Source: Planctomycetota bacterium (GTDB lineage: Bacteria > Planctomycetota > UBA1135 > UBA2386). Taken from it: 64,000 bases of DNA. Both the position numbers and the translations under genes were made by a program. Each line of letters starts with the position of its first letter. The first letter of the stretch is position 1. Location: NCBI GenBank assembly GCA_025459175.1, contig JALORC010000013.1:1-64000 (forward strand). Reading direction: 5' to 3'. Of the stretch, positions 1-8,968 are shown piece after piece. The notes under the pieces were generated by a model, which had not been told where the DNA came from, did not search any database, and was given only the letters and a program-made list of their open reading frames with translations.

Positions 1-464
1 GGGCCGACGAACGGGCGGCCGGTCTGGTCCTCGGTGGCGCCCGGCGCTTCGCCGATGAACATGACCCGGGCGCGCGGGTTGCCTTCGCCGAACACGACGA
101 GCTGCCGCTGCTCGTGCAGCATGCAGCGCGTGCAGGGCATCACCTCGGCGCGCAGCTGGCGCAGGGCTTCGGTGGCGGCGGCGAGGTCGTCGGTGGCTGG
201 CGGCGGCGGCTCGGTGCGGGGGGGAGGCGTCGCTGCCGGCACCGCGGCGATGGCTGGTGCGGGAGCCGGAGCGGGAGCCACGGCCCTTGGCGGCGCGCTC
301 GGCGGCGCCTCGGCAGTCAGCACCTCTTCCGACGCTGGCACCAGCGGCGGCGCGGGACGCGCGGCGCGTGGTTCCGTGCGACCGGCCGGCAACACCAGAT
401 CCAGACCATACGCGCCCGCTGCCCATTGCAGGTGTTGCCGCAGGTGCGCCGGGTCGATCGCCAC
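1..464 (-). CDS. Uracil-DNA glycosylase family 4/5, N-terminal part (cut by window edge)
   Basis: Removes uracil from DNA in base-excision repair. The 154 visible residues begin with an Ala/Pro-rich linker. They then show a CTRC pair of cysteines, as in iron-sulfur UDGs, followed by [10 protein letters not shown] and the active-site segment GEAPGATED with GRPFVG, which is diagnostic of the family. The catalytic C-terminal half lies beyond base 1. I chose the GTG at 462-464 as start because the in-frame TAG at 474-476 closes the frame upstream and no ATG precedes the conserved domain. That TAG is also the stop codon of the upstream cupin-like gene, so the two form a minus-strand pair about 9 bases apart. 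The long low-complexity linker is common in high-GC members of this family. Confidence 0.85.
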   Translation of the reverse strand, partial: MAIDPAHLRQHLQWAAGAYGLDLVLPAGRTEPRAARPAPPLVPASEEVLTAEAPPSAPPRAVAPAPAPAPAIAAVPAATPPPRTEPPPPATDDLAAATEALRQLRAEVMPCTRCMLHEQRQLVVFGEGNPRARVMFIGEAPGATEDQTGRPFVG

Positions 465-473
465 GGCGCTGTT

Positions 474-1571
474 CTACTGCCGCCAGGGATCGGCGGCCAA
501 CGGGTAGTCGTCGGCGGCCGCGAACAGACCGTAGCTGTGGGCGAGGCTCGGCTTGCTCCCGAGGGCCAGCACGCTGTGCCAGGCGACGTCGTCGATGCCG
601 TGCGACGGCAGCAGGATGCTGTCGCCGGCCTGCAGCACGAACAGGGCCCCGTGCGCCGCCAGCTGCGCGGTGAACGGCGCATCGCGGTTCATCAACCGCC
701 ACAGCGCCTCGTCGTCGTTCTGGTCGAGCGCCGCCATCGCCGCGCGCACCGACGCGGCGCCGCCGCAGCGATGCACCAGCCTGGCCAGCCGCCGTTTGCC
801 GATCGACAGCCACGCGGTGTGGCCCTGCAGCTGGCTGAAGCAGACGCCGAGCTGGCCCGGTTCGGCGTCGTGGTGGAACACCGCGCCACCGCCGGGGGCA
901 TTGTTGTAGAGGATGCGCTCCGACAAGCGGTGCGGCCGCTGCAGCAGCGCGTCGAGCGTGGTGCGCAGCGCGGCGCAGCCGAGGATCGCCTCGCACTCGG
1001 GGAACGCGCGCGACGCGAACTGGTCGACCCAGCCCGCGGTCAGGTCGGTCGACTGCATCCAGTCCTCGAGCCGATCCTTGCCGGCGGAGAACCGGATCCG
1101 CAGCGAACGATCGCTCTCGTCGTTGGCGATCCAAGCCAGCATCGCCCACAGGTCGGTCGCGAGCGGCTGGTCCTCGGGCCCGGCGTCGACGAATACGCGT
1201 TCGATCTCGCGCGGGTCGGACCGGTCGACGGTGCTGCCGGCGTAGCGCAGGTCAGGGTCATCGGCGAGCCGCCGTTCGAGTTCCGGCAGCAGGCCACCGC
1301 CGCGCCGCAGCCGGTCGAACATGCGCAGGCTCTGCTCGATGGCAGCGGCGAATCGGGTCGGTCGCGAGCCGAGCACGCCGGGCAGGAACACCGGCTCGGC
1401 GGCATCCCACGTGGCCTTGAGCTGCGCCGCAGGGCGCGGTGCGCGGTCGACCTCGACCGCGAAGCCGAGCACCGCGCCGCGGCGACGCAATGGCCACACG
1501 GAACGGCCGCGCCGGCGCAGGGCCGCGACCAGTTCGCTGGCAGCAGGAGCGAGGTGGCGGGCGCGATACAC
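474..1571 (-). CDS. Cupin/JmjC-like protein with HxD...H motif, function unknown
   Basis: A 365-residue protein starting at a GTG. In the C-terminal half the segment [11 protein letters not shown] contains an HxD, and WHSVLALG follows about 120 residues later. This is the arrangement of a 2-His-1-carboxylate metal site in cupin-fold or JmjC-like oxygenases. [10 protein letters not shown] between them resembles the turn before the second histidine of such proteins. No substrate can be assigned. It lies directly upstream of the uracil-DNA glycosylase gene in the same direction, which may only reflect shared transcription. The 64-base gap to the divergent gene at 1636 probably holds promoters for both directions. 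The fold assignment is inference from motifs. Confidence 0.6.
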   Translation of the reverse strand: MYRARHLAPAASELVAALRRRGRSVWPLRRRGAVLGFAVEVDRAPRPAAQLKATWDAAEPVFLPGVLGSRPTRFAAAIEQSLRMFDRLRRGGGLLPELERRLADDPDLRYAGSTVDRSDPREIERVFVDAGPEDQPLATDLWAMLAWIANDESDRSLRIRFSAGKDRLEDWMQSTDLTAGWVDQFASRAFPECEAILGCAALRTTLDALLQRPHRLSERILYNNAPGGGAVFHHDAEPGQLGVCFSQLQGHTAWLSIGKRRLARLVHRCGGAASVRAAMAALDQNDDEALWRLMNRDAPFTAQLAAHGALFVLQAGDSILLPSHGIDDVAWHSVLALGSKPSLAHSYGLFAAADDYPLAADPWRQ

Positions 1572-1635
1572 CTGCGCAGCGTGCCACTCGGTGGGGTCGA
1601 TGGGAAGCGCGCGCTGCTACGCTGTTCGCCCCCGC

Positions 1636-4482
1636 ATGACTGTCTTCGTGCACGATCTGCTCCGACCGCAAGCACCCGTGGCGCTGGCGCCGACCAATGC
1701 GCCCCGCTGGCGGTGGCTGTTCGCGGCGCTGCTGCTGGCGGCCGTCGTCTATCTGCCGGCGGCGCTCGGCGCGCAGCTGCTCGACTTCGACGACAACTTC
1801 TTCTTCGGCCCCGACCACCAGCCGTTCCGCGACGGTGGTCTCTCGGCGGTGTTCGATCCGAGCCAGCCGATCGCGAACGCGTTCCTGCCGGTCGCGCACC
1901 TGTCGCTGTATCTCGACTACGCGTGGACCGGCAGCCAGCCGTTCTGGCCGCACCTGCATGCGCTGTTGCTGCACGGCCTGGTCGGCTTCGTGGTCGCGCG
2001 GCTGTGGCTGCGGCTCGGCGCCGGCGTGCTGGTGGCACACGCGGCGGCGGCGCTGTTCGTGGTGCATCCGGCGCTGGCCGAATCGGTGGCCTGGGTCAGC
2101 GGGCGCAAGGACCTGCTGTCGGGGCTGTTCACGTTCGCGGTGCTGCACCAGGTCGCGGCCCACGCGCAGGACGGCCGGCGCTGGCGGCTGCTGCTGATCC
2201 TGCTCGGCACCGCGGCGGCGATGTACAGCAAGGCCACCGCGATCGTGTTGCCGTTGCTCGCGGTGCTGGTGGTGCTGCGCACCGGCGGACCGGCCCGGCG
2301 CTGGCTCGGGCCGTCGCTGGCATTGCTGACGGCGCTGCCGATCGCGTGGCACCACCAGCAGATCGCCGCCGCCGAGGGCACGCTCGCAGCCGGGTCGCTG
2401 CTGGCGCGGCTCGGGCAGGTGCCGGGGGCGTTCTGGCACTACCTGCGCACCGCGGGCTGGCCGTTCGAACTGAACGTGCTCTACCCCGAGCTGGCGACGC
2501 TGGCGCGCTTCCGCGCCGATTGGCAGGCGGGCACGCTCGCGCTGGCGGCGGTCGGGGTCGTGGCGGCGCTGGCGATCCGGTGGCGACCGCTGCGGCCGGT
2601 GCGCTTTGGTCTGCTCGGCTTCGTGCTCGCCCTGCTGCCGTTCAACACCGCCTTCCCGGCGTCGTCGATCGCCGCTGCCGATCGCTACCTGTATCTCGCG
2701 GTGCCGTTCTTCGCCGCCGCGGTGGCCGCGGTGGCGGTGGCGCTGTGGCCGCGGCGCGGTGGCTGGCTGCTGGTGCCGCTGCTGCTGGTGACGGCGTTCC
2801 TCGGCGGTCGCCGCGCCCACGACTTCGCCGACACCGGCACGCTGTGGCAGCGCAGCATCGCCGTCGAACCGGTCAATGCCGTCGCCCAGCTGAACCTCGT
2901 CTACGACCGCTTGCAGCGCGGCGCCACGCCGGCGGACCTGCGCCCGCACCTGCAGCAGGCGGTCGCGGCAGCGAGCTATCCGATCCACACCTTGCGCGCG
3001 CAACAGCTGCTGGTGCAGCTGGCCCAGCTCGACGGCGACGACGGAGCCGCCGCCGCGGCGGCGCGCGCCGCGATCGCGGCCGCGAACGCCCAGCTCGAGC
3101 TGGAGACGGCGCCCAAGCGCCGCGCCGAGGCCACCACGTGGCTGCTGCAGGCGCACCTCGCGGGCTTCGACCCGCTGCGCCGCAGCGGCGATGCCGACGG
3201 GGCCGCGAAGAGCCTGCAGGCGCTGCGGGAACTCGCGCCCGCCGATCCGCAGGTGATCGCGTTCGGCGCCATGCTCGAACTCGACGCCTGTGGCCCCGAG
3301 CTGCGGGCGCTGGCGGCGGCGGGCCAGTCGCCGCGGCTGCGGCCGGACGATCCGCGCGGCGAAGCCGTCGATCGCAGGCTGGCGGCCGCCCGCGCGGCGC
3401 ATCCCGATCACCCCGGACTCGTGCTGGCGCAGGCCGAGTGGGATCGCGCCCGCGACAAGGTGTTCGCGGCGATGCGCTACTTCAAGCAGGCGACCCAGCT
3501 CGCCCCGCAGCGCACCGAGGGGTGGCTCGGGGCGGCGCGGCTGATGCGCGAGCGCGAGAACTTCGAGGACGCGGCGCGGTTCGCGCGCGACGGGCTGCAG
3601 CACCGGCCGACCGATCCGGGGCTGCGCCAGGAGCTGGCGCTGGCGCTGGTCGGCGGCGGTCAGCTCGACGAGGCCGAACTGCAGCTGCAAGCCTACCTGA
3701 AGACGCGGCCGGACGATCGCGACACCGGCCGGGTGCTGGCCAACGTGCTGACCGTGCGTGCGTTCGCCAGGCTCGCCGACCGCAACGCCGATCGGGCCCA
3801 GGTGCGGCGGGCGATCGAGCAGGCGCTGGTCTGGAACCCCGACGAGCCGCGCGCCCAGCTGGTGCTCGGTCGCCTGGCGCGCGAGGAACGGCGCACCGCC
3901 GACGCCGTGCGCCACTTCGAGCTCGCCTGGCAGCGGCTGCCGACCATCGAGGAGGCGCGGCAGGGCCTGGTCGAGAGCCTGGCCGCGCTCGGCTACGAAC
4001 GGTTGCTGCAGCGCGACGACGCCGGCGCGGTGACCGCATGGCTGCGCTGCGTCGAAGTGGCGCCGGCCGACTTCGAGGTCGACGAGATCCGCCAGCAGCT
4101 GCAGCGGGCGTGGGGGCGGTTCGAGGCGGCCGGCGTCGAGCAGCTGCGGCTCGGCAACAAGGCGGCGGCGGCGCAGGCGTTCCGCCGCTGCCTGCAGATC
4201 CAGCCCGAGCATCACTGGCCGGCCTGGCTGCTGGCGACGGCGCTCTACGAGGATCCGGCCGCCGATCCGGCCGAGGTCGAACGGCTGTGTGGCCAGGGGG
4301 TCGCGTGGCAGCAGCGCTACGGGTTGGATCGCAGTCGGCAGGTGCTGCTGTTGGCGACGGTGCAGCAGAAGGCCGGCCGTCCGGCGGCGGCCAAGACGAC
4401 GGCCGCGGACTATCTGCAGGCGCCCGATGCCGATGCGAATCCGCAGGTGTTGGCGGCGCTGCGGCGCCTGGCGGCGGACTGA
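1636..4482 (+). CDS. Large membrane GT-C-like protein with C-terminal TPR repeats (TMTC-like)
   Basis: A 948-residue protein. About ten hydrophobic segments fill residues 25-400, and the rest is alpha-helical with TPR-like repeats to the C terminus. The first luminal loop carries the acidic cluster LLDFDDN (about 48-54). The loop HPALAESVAWVSGRKDLLS (about 142-160) and the late FPASSIAAADRYLYL match conserved loops of TMTC/DUF1736 proteins, which in eukaryotes are O-mannosyltransferases. Bacterial relatives are common in planctomycetes and are mostly uncharacterised. It probably transfers a sugar from a lipid carrier to an exported protein or polymer; that is inference. The ATG at 1636 gives a normal N-in first transmembrane helix. 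Confidence 0.75.
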   Translation: MTVFVHDLLRPQAPVALAPTNAPRWRWLFAALLLAAVVYLPAALGAQLLDFDDNFFFGPDHQPFRDGGLSAVFDPSQPIANAFLPVAHLSLYLDYAWTGSQPFWPHLHALLLHGLVGFVVARLWLRLGAGVLVAHAAAALFVVHPALAESVAWVSGRKDLLSGLFTFAVLHQVAAHAQDGRRWRLLLILLGTAAAMYSKATAIVLPLLAVLVVLRTGGPARRWLGPSLALLTALPIAWHHQQIAAAEGTLAAGSLLARLGQVPGAFWHYLRTAGWPFELNVLYPELATLARFRADWQAGTLALAAVGVVAALAIRWRPLRPVRFGLLGFVLALLPFNTAFPASSIAAADRYLYLAVPFFAAAVAAVAVALWPRRGGWLLVPLLLVTAFLGGRRAHDFADTGTLWQRSIAVEPVNAVAQLNLVYDRLQRGATPADLRPHLQQAVAAASYPIHTLRAQQLLVQLAQLDGDDGAAAAAARAAIAAANAQLELETAPKRRAEATTWLLQAHLAGFDPLRRSGDADGAAKSLQALRELAPADPQVIAFGAMLELDACGPELRALAAAGQSPRLRPDDPRGEAVDRRLAAARAAHPDHPGLVLAQAEWDRARDKVFAAMRYFKQATQLAPQRTEGWLGAARLMRERENFEDAARFARDGLQHRPTDPGLRQELALALVGGGQLDEAELQLQAYLKTRPDDRDTGRVLANVLTVRAFARLADRNADRAQVRRAIEQALVWNPDEPRAQLVLGRLAREERRTADAVRHFELAWQRLPTIEEARQGLVESLAALGYERLLQRDDAGAVTAWLRCVEVAPADFEVDEIRQQLQRAWGRFEAAGVEQLRLGNKAAAAQAFRRCLQIQPEHHWPAWLLATALYEDPAADPAEVERLCGQGVAWQQRYGLDRSRQVLLLATVQQKAGRPAAAKTTAADYLQAPDADANPQVLAALRRLAAD

Positions 4483-4669
4483 ACACGCCATCGTTGCGCG
4501 CTGACGCGCACCTCGTTACGTTCGACCACGCGAGGCTCGGTCGGCCGCGCAAGCAGTGCGTCGCGGCGGCTGGAGCCGGTGCGGTGCAGCCACCTTTACG
4601 TTCTGCTGGTCATCGTTTGCCGTCTCGCGTGCTCCAGCGCGTGGGCGAGTCCCGGTCAGGGGGTGTTTC

Positions 4670-5320
4670 GTGGCGCGCAAGTCGAGCGACATCGCATTGT
4701 TGCTGGGTTCCCGCGGTCGTGCCCGCGGTCGCAGTGGTGGCTTCGGCAAGTCGCTGCGCGGTCTGTTCGATTCCTGGTTCGGCCGCTCGCAGTGGCGCGA
4801 AGATCGCCGCGGCTTGTTCGGAATGGTGCCGGGCTGGTTGACCGCGGTGCTGGTGCTGGCTGCGTTTGCCGGTGGCTGGCTGGTCGGCGGCCGGCTGCAG
4901 AGCCCTGCCAACGGCGCTGGCGACGCGCTGAACGCCCAGGGCCGCGAGCAAGCCGACCGCGAGGCGGAGGCCCGGGGCGTCGAGCCGACCGTGCTCGAGA
5001 TCGACGACAAGCCGATGTCGCGGCAGGCCTTCATCGTGTCGTTCTATCCCGGCCTCGCGGCTGCGGACGCCCGCGCCCGGGCAGTGACGTTCAGCCGCTG
5101 GCTGCAGCAGCAGGGCCTGGCCAAGGCGAAGCCGTACGAGTTCCCCGGCGAGAAGGGCAAGGTCTGGACGGTGCTGGTCTACTTCGAGAACGAGATCGAG
5201 CAGCGGGCCACCCGCGAGCGCCTGCAGGCGCTGCCGGCCGAAGTGCCGGACCAGAGTTTCGTGCGCTTGCGCGCCGAGATTCCGGATGAGCAGTGGCCAA
5301 ACCAGGTCCCGATTCGCTAG
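4670..5320 (+). CDS. Single-pass membrane protein of unknown function
   Basis: A 216-residue product. The N-terminal 60 residues are basic and Gly/Arg-rich, one transmembrane helix follows (GMVPGWLTAVLVLAAFAGGW), and then comes a soluble domain of about 130 residues. The C-terminal 80 residues alternate strands and helices in a pattern faintly like a SPOR domain, but no signature is clear. The GTG at 4670 is preferred to the upstream ATG at 4556 because an AGGGGG ribosome-binding site lies 6-8 bases before it, and the upstream extension reads as noncoding. Its stop codon TAG (5318-5320) forms part of a possible -10 element for the next gene. Confidence 0.6.
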   Translation: MARKSSDIALLLGSRGRARGRSGGFGKSLRGLFDSWFGRSQWREDRRGLFGMVPGWLTAVLVLAAFAGGWLVGGRLQSPANGAGDALNAQGREQADREAEARGVEPTVLEIDDKPMSRQAFIVSFYPGLAAADARARAVTFSRWLQQQGLAKAKPYEFPGEKGKVWTVLVYFENEIEQRATRERLQALPAEVPDQSFVRLRAEIPDEQWPNQVPIR

Positions 5321-5323
5321 ACT
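5294..5323 (+). promoter_or_regulatory. Candidate promoter of the small basic protein gene
   Basis: TGGCCA (5294-5299), 18 bases, then TAGACT (5318-5323). The same CGCTA-type -10 context recurs in front of tRNA and cmk genes in this window. The -10 overlaps the stop codon of the upstream gene. The -35 is weak. Confidence 0.35.
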
Positions 5324-5355
5324 CCTTCGCCCATTTCGTCCGCACGATTTCCGTC

Positions 5356-5610
5356 ATGTCGATCCACAGCAGTCTGAAGATCTCCGCGTCCGGTGGTGGC
5401 CAGCGCAACGTCTGGACCCGCGTCGAGCGGTTGCAGGCCCTCAAGAAGGCCGGTCGTTGGCAAGATGGTGAGAAGGTGCTGGGCCTGCCGAAGGTCCGGA
5501 CCTCGTTCAAGGCCAAGGCCAAGAAGAAGGCGGACGCCGCGGGCGACGCCAAGGCCGCGCCCGCCAAGGGTGGCGCCCCGGCGGCCAAGGCCGCGCCGGC
5601 CAAGAAGTGA
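5356..5610 (+). CDS. Small basic protein of the PVC superphylum (TIGR04137-like)
   Basis: An 84-residue protein. MSIHSSLK at the start and the segment RNVWTRVERLQALKKAGRW followed by VLGLPKVRT match the short basic family conserved in Chlamydiae, Verrucomicrobia and Planctomycetes. Its job is unknown; a ribosome- or RNA-associated role is suspected from its charge. The family core ends near KVRT. This copy adds a tail of about 35 residues made of Lys, Ala, Pro and Gly, resembling the tails of histone-like proteins. The ATG at 5356 gives the family's usual N terminus, whereas the longer frame from 5293 overlaps the previous gene. The 3' end lies in a 14-bp tandem triplication. Confidence 0.8.
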   Translation: MSIHSSLKISASGGGQRNVWTRVERLQALKKAGRWQDGEKVLGLPKVRTSFKAKAKKKADAAGDAKAAPAKGGAPAAKAAPAKK

Positions 5611-5638
5611 CGGCCAAGAAGTGACGGCCAAGAAGTGA
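5597..5638 (+). repeat. 14-bp tandem repeat, three perfect copies, each with a stop codon
   Basis: The unit CGGCCAAGAAGTGA occupies 5597-5610, 5611-5624 and 5625-5638. The first copy encodes the last residues and TGA stop of the small basic protein; the other two repeat that coding end in shifted frames. It looks like a recent slippage event. Confidence 0.9.
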
Positions 5639-5673
5639 CGTCAGTCGGGCGGTGACGCGCGGGCGGTGACGCC

Positions 5674-6858
5674 GTGCGTCCGCCGCACCGCGGACCGCGC
5701 GCCGAACTCCTCCCTCCCGTGCTCGACCCCATCGGACTGTCGGACCGCGTTCGCGGCATCGAGCCGAGCGGCATCCGCCGCATCTTCGAGCTGATGGCGA
5801 CGATGGAGGACCCGATCAACCTGTCGATCGGGCAGCCGCACTACGACCCGCCGGAGGCGCTGGTCGAGGCCGCGTGCCGGGCGATCCGCGCCGGCAACAA
5901 TCGCTACACGGTGACGCAAGGCCTGCCCGAGCTCAACCGGCTCGTGCTCGACGACACCGAGGCCCGCTTCGGCCGACGCCCGGAGACGTGCCTGCTGACG
6001 GCGGGCGTGTCCGGCGGCCTGATGCTCAGCTTCCTGTGCCTGCTGAACCCCGGCGACGAGATCCTGCTGCCGGACCCGGGCTTCGTGATGTACCGGCACC
6101 TGGCGACGTTGTGCGGCGCCGAGGTCCGATACTACGACGTCTACCCGCGGGCGCCGCGCGGGCGCTTCGGGGTCGACCTCGAGCAGGTCGAGCGGCTGAT
6201 CAGCCCGCGCACCAAGATCGTGTTCGTCAACTCGCCGAGCAATCCGACCGGTGGGGTGCTGACGCGGGCGGAGATCCAGGGTCTGTGCCGCATCGCCGAC
6301 CGGGCCGGGGCCTACGTCATCAGCGACGAGATCTACGACCTGTTCTGCTACGTCGACGACTACAGTTCGCCGGTCAGCTACGCCGAGCGCTGCATCCAGC
6401 TCGGCGGCTACAGCAAGACCTACGGGATCCCGGGCTGGCGCATGGGCTACGCGACCGGTCCGGCGTCGGTGCTCGAGGCGATGAAGACGCTGCAGCAGTT
6501 CTCGTTCGTCTGCGCGCCGTCGCCGTTCCAGTACGCGCTGCTCGAGGCGATGCCGAAGATCGACCTCGCGCCGTACCGCGAGGTCTACCGGCACAAGCGC
6601 GATCTGGTCACGCAGCAGCTGCACCCGGCCTACCAGCTTGGCGCGCCGGAAGGGGCGTTCTACGCGTTCCCGCAGTTGCCGCCGGGCGCCGATCCGGCCG
6701 CGTTCCTCGACGCGGCGCTGCAGCAGAAGCTGCTGATCGTGCCGGGCAAGGCGTTCTCGATGCGCAACACGCACTTCCGGCTGTCGTACGCGGTCGACGA
6801 CGCGGTGCTGCAGCAAGGCATCGAGGTGTTGAACGGCCTCGCCCGGCGCTTTGCCTGA
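5674..6858 (+). CDS. PLP-dependent class I/II aminotransferase
   Basis: Transfers an amino group between an amino acid and a 2-oxo acid using pyridoxal phosphate. The 394-residue protein has the fold-type I order: SIGQPHYDPP near the N terminus, NNRYTVTQGLPELN, the NSPSNPTGG loop, SDEIYD, and the PLP-binding lysine in GGYSKTYGIPGWRMGY (K248). The C-terminal arginine motif is FRLSYA. Resemblance is to the aspartate/tyrosine aminotransferase subgroup I-gamma, but the substrate cannot be read from the sequence. The GTG at 5674 begins a somewhat long N terminus; a GTG at 5719 is a plausible alternative. Its last 8 bases overlap the frame before the next gene, suggesting cotranscription. Confidence 0.9.
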   Translation: MRPPHRGPRAELLPPVLDPIGLSDRVRGIEPSGIRRIFELMATMEDPINLSIGQPHYDPPEALVEAACRAIRAGNNRYTVTQGLPELNRLVLDDTEARFGRRPETCLLTAGVSGGLMLSFLCLLNPGDEILLPDPGFVMYRHLATLCGAEVRYYDVYPRAPRGRFGVDLEQVERLISPRTKIVFVNSPSNPTGGVLTRAEIQGLCRIADRAGAYVISDEIYDLFCYVDDYSSPVSYAERCIQLGGYSKTYGIPGWRMGYATGPASVLEAMKTLQQFSFVCAPSPFQYALLEAMPKIDLAPYREVYRHKRDLVTQQLHPAYQLGAPEGAFYAFPQLPPGADPAAFLDAALQQKLLIVPGKAFSMRNTHFRLSYAVDDAVLQQGIEVLNGLARRFA

Positions 6859-6871
6859 ACGGCGCGACACC

Positions 6872-7744
6872 ATGGACTTGAAGCGCGCATTGCAGCAGCT
6901 GCAGGCGAAGGCGCCCGAGGGCGCTTCGGCGGCCGGGCCGGTCGCGAGCCAGCAGCCGAAGGCGCCGCTGATCGAGGTGTTCCACTCGGTGCAGGGCGAG
7001 GGGCGGTTCGTCGGCATGCCGATGACGTTCTTGCGCACCGCCACGTGCCCGTTGCGCTGCCTGTACTGCGACACGCCGAACAGCTACCAGGCGCCGGGCC
7101 GGTTCCCGGTGCGGCTCGGTGCGCGCGAACTGCAGGAACCCAATCCGGTCGCCGCCGAGCGCGCCGCCGAACTGGTGCGGCAGGTCGCCAACGCCGCCGC
7201 GCCCGGCCTGCAGAAGCCGCGCGTCAGCGTCACCGGCGGCGAGCCGCTGGTGTTCCCCGAGTTCGTGCGCGAGTTCGGTCGGCAGGTGCGCGGCAAGGGC
7301 TTCCGCCTGCACCTCGAGACCGCGGCGATCGACGCCGACGCGCTGGCGAAGTGTGTCGACCAGGTCGATCATCTGAGCGCCGACTACAAGCTGCCGGAGA
7401 CGCTCGGCGCACCGGTCAAGCCGGAGCTGGTGCTCGCGACCGGCGCCCACTACGGCGCGCAGCACCGCCGTTGCTGGGAGATCGCGCTGAAGCGCGGGGC
7501 CACGGTCGACGTCAAGATCGTGCTGACCGACAAGGTCGGCGATGCGAGCCTCGAACTGGCGCTCGAGCAGCTCGACTCCGTGCGCGACAAGATCCTGTTG
7601 GTGCTGCAGCCGGTGACCCCGTTCGGGGCCGCCACCCGGCCGGTGCCGCGGCTGGATCTCGAGCGCTACCTCGCCCTCGCGGTGCGCCGCCAGTTCGACG
7701 TGCGGGTGCTGCCGCAGGTGCACAAGCAGCTGCAGATCCCGTAG
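6872..7744 (+). CDS. queE: 7-carboxy-7-deazaguanine synthase-like radical SAM enzyme (QueE family)
   Basis: QueE converts carboxytetrahydropterin to 7-carboxy-7-deazaguanine in queuosine precursor synthesis. The cluster motif is CPLRCLYC (C59, C63, C66), the standard CX3CX2C, followed by DTPNSY. EVFHSVQGEGRFVGMP before it is the hallmark QueE substrate segment, and SVTGGEPL is the SAM-binding GGEP. About 30 extra residues precede the domain. The ATG at 6872 is 13 bases after the aminotransferase stop; an in-frame ATG at 6851 overlaps that gene. No queC, queD or queF lies nearby, so the pathway must be completed elsewhere. At 290 residues it is longer than typical E. coli QueE (about 220). Confidence 0.85.
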   Translation: MDLKRALQQLQAKAPEGASAAGPVASQQPKAPLIEVFHSVQGEGRFVGMPMTFLRTATCPLRCLYCDTPNSYQAPGRFPVRLGARELQEPNPVAAERAAELVRQVANAAAPGLQKPRVSVTGGEPLVFPEFVREFGRQVRGKGFRLHLETAAIDADALAKCVDQVDHLSADYKLPETLGAPVKPELVLATGAHYGAQHRRCWEIALKRGATVDVKIVLTDKVGDASLELALEQLDSVRDKILLVLQPVTPFGAATRPVPRLDLERYLALAVRRQFDVRVLPQVHKQLQIP

Positions 7745-7795
7745 CCGGCAACCTGCTGCGGACGCCGCGACCCGCGTGCGCTACGTTCCCGTCCC

Positions 7796-8968
7796 ATGCG
7801 CAAGCTGCTGTTGCTGCTGCTCTGGCTCGGCTGGTCGTGCGGCCCGTCGGTGGCGCAGGAGCCGGCTGCACCGGTGTGCCGGACTTGCACCTCGACCGGC
7901 TTGGTGCCGTGCAGCAAACACGCCAAGCTGTTGCCGCGCGAGCAGCCGACCGCCGACTGCCTGCAGTGCAGCGTCGCGACCGAGTGCAAGGCCTGCGCCG
8001 GTGCGCTCGCGGTCGACTGCAAGCAGTGTGAGCACCCGGGCGCAGCCGGCGAGCTGCAGCGGCGCCAGGAACTGGCGCGGCAGTGGCTCGACGAGCGCCG
8101 CCAGAAGATCGACGCGCTGACCAAGCGCGAACCGTTCCTGCACCTGCGCTCGACCAACTTCGACGTCGTGTCGGCGCTGAAGGCGGCCACCGTCGGCAAG
8201 GACAAGGTCGACCCGCACGTCCGGCTGCACCTGTTCGCCGAACGCCTCGAGGCGCTGCGGGTGCTGTTCCTGCAGACCTTCGAGCTGCCGCCGACCGATC
8301 TCCGCGAGCGGCATCTCGTCTGCCTCAGCGACGAGGCCAAGGACCATGCCGTGCTGGGCCCGCAGCTGACCGGCATGGGCACCGCGAACTCGGTCGGCCT
8401 GAAGCTGATGGGGCCGCAGTACGTCTACAGCATGTGGCAGGACCGCCGTTCGTTGCCCGACGACGAGGCCGTGCATCGCAACGTCGTGCACCACGTCACG
8501 CACCTGCTGCTCAGTGAGATGCCACCGGGCCTGTTCCTCGGCAACAAGAAGCTCGGCTGGATCGACGAAGGCGTGGCGCACTGGTTCGAGGACAAGGTGG
8601 TCGGCAAGTGCACGAACTTCTGCTTCGAGGAAGTGCTGCTGCTTGCCGGCGCGGGGTTCCAGGGCGGCAAATGGCGGCCGGCGGTGCGCAAGCTGGTCGA
8701 CGAGGGCAAGGCGCCGACGTTCGCCAGCGTGGCGGTGCGCAACACCGACGAGCTGACGTTCGTCGAGCACGCGTTCGCGTTCGCCTACGTCGACTTCTTG
8801 CTCACGGCGCACGGTGGCGCGAAGTTCCGCGACCTGGTGCGGCTGTGCAAGCGCGACCAGCCGCTGCGCGAGGCGCTGCACTCGGTCTACGGTTGGTCGG
8901 TGTTGTCGTTCGACGAGGTGTTCCTGACATGGGTCAAAGCCAACTACTCCGCCCTGCCGGCGCGCTGA
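7796..8968 (+). CDS. Secreted metallopeptidase-like protein with a degenerate zinc site
   Basis: A 390-residue protein with a Sec signal peptide (MRKLLLLLLWLGWSC...VAQ). A cysteine-rich segment follows with several CxxC pairs (CRTC, CLQC, CKAC, CKQC), likely a zinc ribbon. The C-terminal domain resembles gluzincin proteins of the peptidase-MA type: VVHHVTHLL sits where HExxH is expected, and GWIDEGVAHWFED follows where the third ligand lies. The catalytic glutamate is replaced by histidine (HHVTH), so I infer a non-proteolytic or altered enzyme. It overlaps the next secreted-protein gene by 40 bases, so the two are probably made together. Confidence 0.65.
   Translation: MRKLLLLLLWLGWSCGPSVAQEPAAPVCRTCTSTGLVPCSKHAKLLPREQPTADCLQCSVATECKACAGALAVDCKQCEHPGAAGELQRRQELARQWLDERRQKIDALTKREPFLHLRSTNFDVVSALKAATVGKDKVDPHVRLHLFAERLEALRVLFLQTFELPPTDLRERHLVCLSDEAKDHAVLGPQLTGMGTANSVGLKLMGPQYVYSMWQDRRSLPDDEAVHRNVVHHVTHLLLSEMPPGLFLGNKKLGWIDEGVAHWFEDKVVGKCTNFCFEEVLLLAGAGFQGGKWRPAVRKLVDEGKAPTFASVAVRNTDELTFVEHAFAFAYVDFLLTAHGGAKFRDLVRLCKRDQPLREALHSVYGWSVLSFDEVFLTWVKANYSALPAR

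Noticed and set aside
114-4841. A very long plus-strand open frame (1575 codons) and a long opposite frame at 1258-4491
   Set aside because: Both lie over the clearly coding GT-C/TPR gene and have Arg/Ala/Gly-rich nonsense composition, a normal effect of GC-rich codon bias.
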